Shown one piece after another: positions 28,101-40,400 of a DNA stretch of 64,000 nucleotides. The DNA is taken from contig NW_003121418.1 of assembly GCF_000003605.2 (NCBI RefSeq), positions 112,094-176,093 of the forward strand, in the 5' to 3' direction. Numbering within the stretch: the stretch's first letter is position 1; each line of letters opens with the position of its first letter. The stretch is from Saccoglossus kowalevskii (taxonomy: Eukaryota; Hemichordata; Enteropneusta; Harrimaniidae). The translations under genes and the position numbers were made by a program. The notes beneath the pieces were generated by a model, which worked only from the letters and a program-made list of their open reading frames with translations, did no database searches and was not told the origin of the DNA.

Positions 28101-31100
28101 AATAAAGTAAAAAAGTTGCTTTATGTATTAGTTGCTACACGGTCCATTTCCACTAAAAACGAAGACCATTGTCGTCATAATTCAGTCCCAGATAATAATC
28201 CGCATATTAGGCTTATGCAAGGACGCGTTGTTTGAAAAAGTTATTTAACTATTGAAAGCATATTATTTGTACGATTAAGTAGTGTAAATTCAGGTAATAA
28301 ATTGCGATCACTAACTATTACACTTATACATTGCCTTTAGTTACATCATCTTTCCTTTCAACTGAAGAACCAACAACGACCATTGTTACAACTACATCAG
28401 AACCACTAACTACAAATTTACTCACAACTAAATCAGGTAAATAGCAGAATACAATGATAAATTAAAGATTATTGTTTATAATTAAAATTAGTGCGCCTGT
28501 ATATTTCAGTATGCTAGGATTACTATAAAATGATAAAACTCTAATAAACGACCTAATATTTACTGCTTCCAGGCAGTACACCTATTTCTCCCGAGCAAGT
28601 AAGGACTAACATTATCACTGCCAATCCAACTACTATATCGACCAAAGAACCAGCAACGACTATTTTTACTACCACTTCAGAACCACTATCTACAAATGTA
28701 ATCACAAGTGAACCAGGTAAATAACTCGAATACAATGATATATTACAGTTTATTTTTAATACGAATAATTGCACCAGTATATTGCAGTGTGCTAATATTA
28801 TTATAAAACAATAAAAGCGTAGTTAGTATGGCATAGTTTATTGATTCCAGGCACGACAACCCTCATTTCTACTGAAGAACCAACATTTTGGTAAATAGGT
28901 AGCAATATGTTAATGTCATATTGTGTTGTGTTACTTTGTATTTAGTTACTACACAGCCCATTTCCTCTGAAGAGCCAACAACGATAATTGTCACCACTAC
29001 TTTAGTCCCAACAACTGCAAATGTACACTCAATGAAACCAGGTAATTGACACAAATATCAGAATAATACAATGATTATTTAAATATGTTATGAATTATCG
29101 AAAGCCTTTAATTTATGAGCAAATATGATGGCTGGCAGGTAAAAGAACGATACGGGAAATGTGTTTTGCTATATATAATTATAACATTCGTCGTTGCATT
29201 TAGTTACGGCACAATTTAATTCAACTAAACAACCAGCAACAACCATTGTCACCGTGTCTTCATAAAGTTGAATTATGAAAGGCACTGCGTGGTTGGATCG
29301 TTTTATTAAACCACAATTATTCAGTTACAATTATTATTTGAAAGTTCAATTATGCAGACTAACAAGATCGCACGTGAATACCAACGAGTACAGCCACTTT
29401 ATGGTCACTGAATACTTATTGTGGAATGTATTATTTTACGGAGAAAACAATCACATATCATTGGATGGTCGAGATATACCTCGCTTATTTTTGAATTATG
29501 AGAACAAAAACACTTGTACTTGGAAAGCGAACGCTATTTCGCATTAGATAATCATTGAGCGGGATTCAATGCAGTGCCCCAAAAGGTTCTCATCGCAAAA
29601 CAGGTGATTTGTATCACTGCGCCAACCGTCTACTTTACAGTTTAAAAATAACTAGCATATTTCTTCCTAATTCTCCTAGTTATGCCATACTATGTACCAT
29701 AAATTTATAAATTCTTGTATATACTCGATACTATTATTAATACTCAATATAATATTATAAGGGATGCTATGTTTGAGTGACAAAATGCGCCGCTCAATCA
29801 GTGTTGCCTCTAAAGTAACGGCTGATTTGCACCAGTATAATGATTGTTGTTTAACTTTAATTTTATGTATTCAGTAACGACACAATCCATATCCACTAAA
29901 GAACCAAGAACGACCATTGATAGTACCAGTCGAATACCTCCAACTACAAATATGCTAACAACTGAACAAGGTAAATATTCGAAATAAGTAAAAAATTACA
30001 TTATGTATTACTTTATGTGTTGGTACACTATCCATATCCACTAAAAACGAGGACCATTATCATCCCTACTTCAGTCCCACAAAATAATTCACATGTTGAG
30101 AATATGCAAGGATGCGTTCTTCAAACAAGTTACAAACTATTGAAACCATTTTATTTGTATGTAATGTCCGGAAACAGTACAGTGCTCGTTATATATTGTA
30201 TTCACTCATTATGACACTCATTGCCTTTAGTTGAACAAGCTAAATTTCCACAGGCATTTTTCCATATTTTTGAAGTACTAAGTATTTTTTTTTTAAATAT
30301 TATAGAAGTAATTGATGAATCTCACTGTAACTTTGTATACTTAGGTACCACACAATCCATTTCCACTGAAGAATCAACGACGAACATTGTCACACCAGCA
30401 CTACCAAATACAGAAGTAATCACAATGAAGCCAGGTATATATCTCTAGAATATAGACCACTTGTTGTTTTGTAATAATATATTGTAGATATTATATGATT
30501 GTACATCAAATGCATTCGTAATTGTATATAATCGTCTGTATTTAAAATAAATGCGACGTCATACTGATCGAGTGAATCTGTGAATCGTGACCGCATTCCT
30601 CCGAGCCACACGAGACCCACGACCAAGGTGACGTCACATAAATGAGGGGTATGGGGAATAAATACTTACCATATGTTTAAAACCGTCTGGCATTGTCAAG
30701 CATATATAAGTATTTGGTCACAATTGTTATGATGTCACAATTCGTGGCTGCGTCATTGGGCTGCGAACGTAAGAGGAAATCGCTTAATTTTGTATGCGAG
30801 CAATTAGATAATACATTACAAAAACAGAAAATGATTGTACACATGCTGTTCAACTTGTGGCATCCACCAAATATATCAGTCATAATCAAAAACCACTGTC
30901 ACTACCAGGTCTGCAACTCCAACTATACATATACATACAACTGAACAAGGTGAATACTACGAATCAACATATTGACAAAGTTGTAGTGTTAAAATAGTTG
31001 TAACATGCATAAATAATTTTATATATGAGTGATCATGTGGTTAGTGGGTAGAATTGTGGCATGAATACATTATGATCATGCTCTTACGTTTGCTTCATGT

Positions 31101-31347
31101 ATTTAGTTACTACACAATCAATTTCAAATCATTTGTGATTTTCACTTTGGTAAATAGGTAGCAATATGTTAAATTGAGGATTGTATTTTGTTACTTTGTG
31201 TTTAGTTACTACACAGCGCATTTCCACTGAAGAGCCTACAACGAATAGTGTTTCCTCTACTTCAGTCCTACCAACTACTAATGTACACTCAACGAAGCCA
31301 GGTAATCAAAATAAATATTGGAATAATACAATGATTAAAACAATAAA

Positions 31348-31441
<94 letters not shown>

Positions 31442-34400
31442 TAAATATTTTATGAACTATAGGAAAGGCACTGTGTGGTTGGATCGTTTTACTAAACCTC
31501 AATCAGTCAGTTAAAATTATTATTTGAAAGTTACAATTATGCAGACTAACAAGATCGCACCTGAATACCAACGAGAACAGCCACTCGTTGATCTTAGCTA
31601 CTTTTGTGGAAAGTATTATTTTACGGAGAAATACGTCAGATGCCATTAGATGGTCGAGATACACCTGGCATATCTTTGAATAATGAAAACAAAAAAAACT
31701 TTACTTAGAAAGCGAACGCTATTTCACATTTGATACTCACCGAGTGGGATTCAAAGCAGTGCCTCCAAAGGTTCTCTCTCTTCACACAACAGGGGATCGG
31801 TATCACTGCGCCAAGCGTCTACTTTACAGTTTCAAAAAAAAACTACCATATTTCTTCCTAATTCGTCTAGTTATGCCAATAGCATGTCTAGGTATACTAT
31901 GTACCATACATTCTTGTATATACTCGATAATGTTACTAATACTCAATATAACATTTATTAAGAGATTCTATGCTATGAGTGTCTCCACTGTAAAAAAAAG
32001 CGCCACTCATTCAGTGCGACATATATAGAAACGTTTACGACAGATTTGCGCCAGTAGGATGATTGTTCTCTAACTTTATCTTTATGTATTTAGTAACGAC
32101 ACAATCCATAACCACTGAAGAGCCAACAACGACCATTGATACTACCAGTCCAATACCTCCAACTACAAATAAACTTACAACTGAGCAAGGTAAATATTGC
32201 TAATAAATGCAATAAAACAATAATAATAAATAGGTATAAATATATAGTTACGAAACGCTGAAAGCATTTTATACGAGAGTGATCATTTGGGTTAGGAGGT
32301 AGGAATATGACACATGACTGTGCTCTTCCTGTCTACTTTATGTCTTAAGTTAATACACAATCAATTTCCACTGAAAGAAACCAACGACATCATATTTTCA
32401 ATACTACTTCACTCTCACGAACTGCAGCGGAGGTCGATGCGACAGCGTACTGTCTGAGTGCATTCTTTGAGGTATCTTCGTAATAACCTTATTATTATAC
32501 AACTTTTTCTTCCACGGATACATCATGGGAATGCCGAATTCCAAACACTTTAGAACAGAATCAGCGAACTTCTTTGTATGGAGTCCAGTCAAACCCTGGT
32601 GGCAGCCATGTTTGTTTTTATTATTAGAGAACGCTTACGCACGTAATCATTCCATATTTGGAATTCGCATTTCCAAATATGGTAGGATGAAAATACCATA
32701 TAAAATACCGCAAAATTACGGCACGCTGTAACTTATGGCGTTACGGTGACAGATGTATAATAATGTTCTTTATTCACATGCGTGTAATGACAGAAACTAC
32801 ACCACATAAAACAACAGGAGAACAAACAGCGACTATTATATCCACTAACATGCCACCAACTACAAATGAAGTCACAATTCAGCCAGGTAAATACAACTTA
32901 TATAATGATGGTATGCTATATAAAGTGGTGAGCACTAATTACCCTTGAAATCTTGAAAGCCTTGTGATTGTAGTTATAACGCCATCTATTTATACTGTGC
33001 TACCAACATTGTCTCTACGACTTCACAACCACTAAACTCTAACAAATGTACTCACAACTGAGCCAGGTAAATGACATGGAAACATATGTTACACAACATT
33101 TTATACCATAATCGTTTCAGGATTGCTATACATTGATGTAAACTGTGACAGATACAACGTGGTTACCGAAAAAAGGACATGGCATGCATCTAAAAGCCAT
33201 TGTGAATCCATGGGCGGAGTGCTGGCTTCATTGCATACTCAGTCAGTTTTCCAAAACGTTCGGACATTTATCATGAATAGTAATTTCGATAATGACGTGC
33301 GTGGGTATTGGATAGGACTTAATGACCTGTCTACGGAAGGCTCATTTGAATGGTTAAATGGAGATGTATTTGGATGGACAGCATGGGCGAAAGGACAGCC
33401 AAATAGTAACGTTCAACAATCCGTGCAAGGACAAGACTGTGTACAAGTGTGGTAAGCTTTGAAACATTTAGTATAACACATACCAGAGTAAAACGTGTTG
33501 TTAGGACTTTTATATTAGAATGTCAATAAGCGCCGTAAAAAATAACTGTATATGTTCTAAAAGGATGGTTCAAATATCGAGTTAATACACTTACGACCTG
33601 ACACTACAACCGGCTTTCATCTATTCATAATTAATCTAATCTAATTCACAATTTCCTCCCAATGACTTCTTCAAACCAATATACATAAATGTCGTGAAAA
33701 TGATTGTTTTTATTCGAGTTATCGAATAATCGATTCTGAAATGTTCGTAAGTGTTATATAAATATATTTTTCAGGAAACAACGCGCATATAAGTGGGATG
33801 ATAACAACTGCAATGCAAAGAGAGGATATATATGCCAAACACCAATCAGTAAGGGTGTTGTTAAAATACTGATTATATCAATAATGAATATTCTTCTTTG
33901 TCGTCAATACCATGTATTCAGTCACTTCTCCACAATGACCATGTAATTTAATAATTTCAGCTGGCTGTTCCGTTTCAACAGAAGTAGCACCAATCACAAC
34001 GAGTAGTGATTCTACTGAGTCAGGTAAATTCTAAGATTTACGTTCTTTTCACTTCATGGAATTCACTTTCATTTTCAGAAATATGTGAATGAGCATCTTA
34101 GTTTGTAGGTAGTAATGTGCTGTAGGTGATAATCGAGTGTATACTAACTGTAACCTTTATATATTTAGTAACTACACAAATCATTTCCACTGAAAAACCA
34201 ACAACTACTGTCACTGCCAGTTCAGCACCTCCAACTACAAATATGCTTACAACTGAACAAGGTAAATTTCCACAGGCAAGATAATATGTACGAAACTCTG
34301 TGACACTTTTAATGTTGGCAGATAATTTTTGGAAGTATTTTTCAATATGATAGAAGCAGTTTATGAATATAACTGTTACTTTGTATAATTAGGTACCACA

Positions 34401-37400
34401 CAATCGATTTCCACTGAAGAATCACCGACGACAATTGTCACATCAGCACTACCAACTACAGAGGTAATCACAATAAAGCCAGGTAAATGTCTCTAGAATA
34501 ATGAATTATTGTTGTTTGTAATAATATGTTGTAGATATTATAAATGCTTTCGTAATTGTAAAAAAATCGTCTGTATTGCGAATAAACATGACGTCATACT
34601 GATCGAGTGAATCTTTGTATCGTGACCGCTTCAGTCCGAGCCATACGAGACCCACGACCAAGGTGACGTCACATAAATTTTGGAGTATAGAGAATATATA
34701 CATACAGAATTCGTGGCTACATCATTAGGGTGTGAATGTGTAGGGAAATTGTATAATCGTGTATGCGAGGAATTAGACAATACATTACAAAACAAACAGA
34801 GAATCATTGCACACATACTGCTCAACCTGTGGCACCCACCACCCATCAGTCATAATCAAAATGTTTTGGTTTTAAACCTTATGTCTGCACCCAACCAGTG
34901 AGTTAGATGCATTCTGAGATAATTATGTAAAAAAGAATATGGAATATATTGTTAAACGAGTGATATTGTTTATATTAATTACTGAAACTGTGAAATACAC
35001 TTATTTCAAAGTGAGTATTTTGGATAGGAGGTCACTTTAAGGTATAGGCAATATAAGATTGTGATGTGGTTATTATTTTATGTAGGTGCACAATCTATAA
35101 GAACTGAAAACTACCATTGTAACCATTACATCAGCTTAGCCAACAATATATGTAATCAAAATCATGCTATGAAATTATCACAAATATAGATAAACAAATA
35201 GGATAAAGCAATCATGCATTTTCCAATAAATTACGAAATATTGAAAACATTTTCTGTGTTAGTGAGTAGGTTTCTTATGAGGAAAGATGGCAGATAATAA
35301 ATTATATTCACTGACTAACTATTTATTATGATTTACTTGTCACATTGCTCATATCGATCAAAGAACCAGCAACGACCATTTTTACTACAACTCCAAAACA
35401 ACTAACTACAAATGTACTCACAAGTGAACCAGTTAAATAACACAAATACAATGATTCAAGTTTATTTTTTAATACGAATTATTGCACCAGTANNNNNNNN
35501 NNNNNNNNNNNNNNNNNNNNNNNNNNNNNNNNNNNNNNNNNNNNNNNNNNNNNNNNNNNNNNNNNNNNNNNNNNNNNNNNNNNNNNNNNNNNNNNNNNNN
35601 NNNNNNAAATGTACTCACAAGTGAACCAGTTAAATAACACAAATACAATGATTCAAGTTTATTTTTTAATACGAATTATTGCACCAGTATGCAGTGTGCT
35701 AGGCTTATTATAAAACAATAAAAGCGTAGTTAGTATGCCATGGTTTATTGATTCCAGGCACAACAACCCTCATTTCTACAGAAGAACCAACATTTTGGTA
35801 ATTAGGTAGCAATATGTTAATGTCATATTGTGTCCTGTTACTTTGTATTTAGTTACTACACAGCCCATTTCCACTGAAGAGCCGACAACGAGCATTGTCA
35901 CCACTACTTTAGTCCCACCAACTACGAACGTACACACAACGAAGTCAGGTAATTAACATAAATATCAGAATAATACATTTATTATTTAAATATGTTATGA
36001 ACTATCGAAATCCTTTAATTCATGAGCAAGTATGATGGCTGGCAGGTAAAAGTACGGTACGGAAAATGTATTTGACTATATATAACTATAACATTCGCCA
36101 TTACCTTTAGTTACGGCACATTTCAATCCAACTAAAAAACCAACAAAAACCATTGTTACCACGTCTTCAAAACGTTGAATATGAAGGCACTGCTTGCTTG
36201 GATCGTGTTACTGTACCTCAATCAGTCAAGTACAATTTTGCAGACTAACAAGATCGCACGTGAAGACCAACGAGTACAGTCACTTGGCGATCTATGGGTA
36301 CTTATTGTTGAAAGCATAATTTTACGAAGAAAACAGTTACATGTCTTTGGATGGTCGAGATATACCTGGCCAATCTTTGAATTATGAAAATGAAAAAAAC
36401 ATTACATGGAAAGCGAAGGCTATTCCACATTTGGTACTCATTGTGCGGAGTTCAAAGCAGTGCCTCAAAAGGTTCTCTTCGAGCAACAGGGATTGGATTC
36501 ACTGCGCAAAGCGTGTACTTTACAGTTTCAAAATAACTATAATAATATGCCAATAGCATGTATAGGTATACTATGTACCGCAAATTTATAAATTCTTGCA
36601 AATCCTCTATACTGTTATTAATATGCCATATAACATTTTTAATAAGAGATACTATGCTATGAGTGTCGCCAATTTAAAAAAGCGCCGCTCAATCAGTGTG
36701 GCCTGCAGCGGAACTTAATGGCCGATATGCGCAAGTAGGATGATTGTTCTCTAACTTTAACTTTATGTATTTAGTAACGACACAATCCATAACCACTGAA
36801 GAGCCAACAACGACCATTAATACTACCAGTCCAATACCTCCAACAACAAATATACTTACAACTGAACAAGGTAAATATTACAAATAAATAACTACACTAA
36901 ACATTTCAACTGAAACGACGACCATTGTCATCACTATTTCAGTCCACGATAATAATACACATATTAGGCTGATGCAAGGATGAAAGCCTTTTTTTATTTG
37001 TAAGTAATGTTCGGAAACAGTACAGTGCAGGTAATATATTGCGATCACTGACTATTACACTCATACAGTGCCTTTAGTTACGACACCTTTCCTTTCAACT
37101 CAAGAACCAACAACGACCATTGTTACTACTACTTCAGAAACTATAACTACAAATGTACCCACAACTGAACCAGGTAAATAATACAAAGATAACTTAAAGA
37201 TTATTGTTTGTATTAAGACTTAGTGTGCCTTTATATTGCAGTGTGCTAGGATTACGATAAAATGATAAAACCCTAATAAACGACCTAGTATTTATTGCTT
37301 CCAGGCAATACACCTAATTCTACCGAAGAACTAAAAACTAACATTGTCACTTCCAGTTTAACAACTACAACTGAGCAAGGTGAATAGTATTAATATAATA

Positions 37401-40400
37401 ATAAACAGTTTTAGTATAAAAAATAGTTACGAAACACAGAAATCATTTTATACGTGAGTGACCATTCGGGTTAGCGAGGTGTAATATGGTATAGGTGCAC
37501 ATGTCTATGTTATGTCTTAAGTTAATACACAATCAATTTCCACTGACAGATACCAACCACGTCATACTGTCTCTACTGATTCTGTCCCATCAACTACAAA
37601 TATAACAATATAATGATTCATGCGTATCTGCAAAAAAACATTCCAACAGATGTTGACTGTAGATACAATGATATTGTTCCATACTGTTCTTTATTCACAT
37701 GCGTATAATGACATAAACTACACCACACACTACTGGAGAACTAACGCCGACAATTATATCCACATGCCACTAACTACAAATGAAGTCACAACACAGCCAG
37801 TGCTGGCTTCATTGCATGAGTCATTGTGGTTATCAGATAGTAATTTGTTATAGCCAAAGTATGATGGTTCTATATTCATTACTTTATACGACCAATGTCA
37901 CTAACAGCTTAGCACCAGTATGTGAGTGATCACTTCGGTTAGTTTGTGGAATGATGGCATAAATACTGTGTGATCGTGTGCTTTCTTTTACTTTATTATT
38001 TAGTTACTACACAATCAATTTCGACTGACAAACCAGGGACGACCATTGTCACTACTACTTCAGTCCAACCAACGACAAATGAAGTCACATCTGTACCAGG
38101 TAATTAGCAAAAAATATTAGCATAACGCAAGAATGCATTGTTCCAATAAGCTTATTTAATGCGGAGTAAGAATGTCGAATGCCAGGTAACAACACGGTGT
38201 GTGTAATATAGTATATTCACTGACCAATGTATTGTTCATTGCCTTTAGTTACGACAACTTTCCTTTCAACTGAACAACCAACAACTACCACTGTTACAAC
38301 TACTTCAGTCCCACCAACTAAAAATGTGCTGACAACTGAATCAGGTAATTAATACAAATATTATGATAATACAATGATACGTTGTTACAATAAATAAGAT
38401 AATAAATAACTACTGAAAGCCGTTTTTATATGAGTAAGTATGTACATCAGCCCCGTCAACTACAAATGTAACCACAACTGAGCCAGGTAAATAGTATTAT
38501 TGTTTTCAAGTATGTCAAAATTGCCTATCTAGTCGTTACTTTATGTATTTAGTTACCACACAATCAATTTCCACTAAAAAACGAAATACGATTATCATCA
38601 ATACTTACATCAGCACCATTAATTTATAATTGCAGTCACAACTGAACTGGAAAAGTAAATTGAATATATGAAATATTCAAGTTTAAGTTTGTAATACACT
38701 TCAGTGCGCCAGTATAATATAGTGTGCTAAGATTAGGATAAGACGATGGAACCATAGTTAGTGAGTTATATTGTCTTGCTTATGATCAACGAACATTGTC
38801 ACTATAACATCAGCACCACCAAGCGCAAAAGCACTTACAGATGCACCAGGTAAATGACATGAATACAGATGTTATGATGTAATTGTTTCTCTTCAATTGG
38901 ATCATTGCAGTGTGCTTTGTCATTTACCTGTCTCTCATATGCGGACTGAGAAAATCATCACCACTAAAATATTGTGAATAGTTTCTTAGCATAATAAAAT
39001 ATATAGTATTCATTAAGCTAAACACCATATTTGATGCTGTATTCATTTTAGGAACGCCACATATTGATGTCAACTGTGACAGATATAACGTGATTTCCGA
39101 CAAACGGACGTGGCATGCAGCTAAAGATCATTGTGAGTCAATTGGAGGAGTGCTGGCTTCATTACATACTCAGTCGGTATTCCAAAACGTTCGGACATTT
39201 ATCATGAATAGTAATTTCGATAACGGTGTGCGTGGGTATTGGATAGGGCTTAATGACCTGTCTACTGAAGGTTCATTTGAATGGTTAAATGGAGATGCAC
39301 TTGGATGGACAGCATGGGCGACAGGAGAGCCAAATAATAGCATTCTACAATCCGTTGATGGACAAGACTGTGTACAAGTGTGGTAAGCTTCCAACATTTC
39401 GAGGAGTGAAACACATTTTAATGTAAAAAAACATTTTCTATATTATAAAAAGTGCTTTGGACAATGTAACAATATGGGGAGAGCGGTACAAAAAAGAAAA
39501 TAATTTCACATGTGTCGCATACGACTTGTTTACCACTTCCGTGTGACTGAGAATGTTCTAGAACCGTACTGTGTCTGGGTGGAATTTTTAGAAGCTGGTT
39601 GAATAGGTAATAGAACACTGTGGAAGGCAATAGAAGGTAATGGAACATTCTAGAAATTTGTAGTAAATTCCAGACTCATTATGTATGCTGATGATTTATA
39701 GACAGTGGTGGTATATATAGGGGAGTTGTTCAGCACTGAGATCGGATCGGAGATCTCGTTGACTTGTATTGGAGTTTAAGTATCTAGTTATTGGAGTAGT
39801 GGAGTTTTACCGCGTTATTGTACTTGATGTCTGCAGAGTATAATAATACCAGTACCAGTTTAAACCTCATCTTTTGGCTCCGTGTTCGTATTTTATCATC
39901 GCCGCCAGGGAAGTCTTTTTGTTACTGTTGCCATTTTGGTATTTGAACCATCACACCTGTACTGTACCAATTACGGTAATATTATGTTACGTGTGACAAC
40001 ATGTCCTCCAACGAAAAATGTGAATAATTTTATACACAATTTGTAAATGCAAACTGCATTTTTCAATTCATAATTATTCCCACTTTATTCACACATTGTG
40101 TTTGAGAAAGCTATAACTTGCGCAATTTCACAATAATTTTATTTACTATTTAACTAATATTGAACAATATAATATCGATTTGTAAAACATGAAAATACTG
40201 TATTTATTTCAGGAAGAAGCGCACATATAAGTGGGATGATAACTACTGCCATGCAAAACGTGGATATATATGCCAAACACTCATTCGTAAGTGTGTTGTT
40301 AAAATAATAATTATAGCAATATTATATAATTATCCTTGTCACCATTATATTGACAACAAGTCTACACCAACCTGAAACCGACCTTGAAACATACATTTTC

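Larger units (their letters stand above)
25410..30230. repeat. tandem block 3 (truncated, about 4.8 kb)
   Basis: Equivalent of blocks 1-2 but it stops at a deletion junction near 30230 and lacks the CTLD part. Its first 1.5 kb or more is closer to block 1 than to block 2. Confidence 0.8.

Noticed and set aside
31181-31444. Open frame ending in a long Ile run
   Set aside because: The Ile run is the (ATT)n microsatellite in the intron; the real exon ends at 31301.
8700-37379. Regular repeats as a CRISPR array or satellite
   Set aside because: Repeat units are coding exons with splice sites and unequal introns in eukaryotic DNA.
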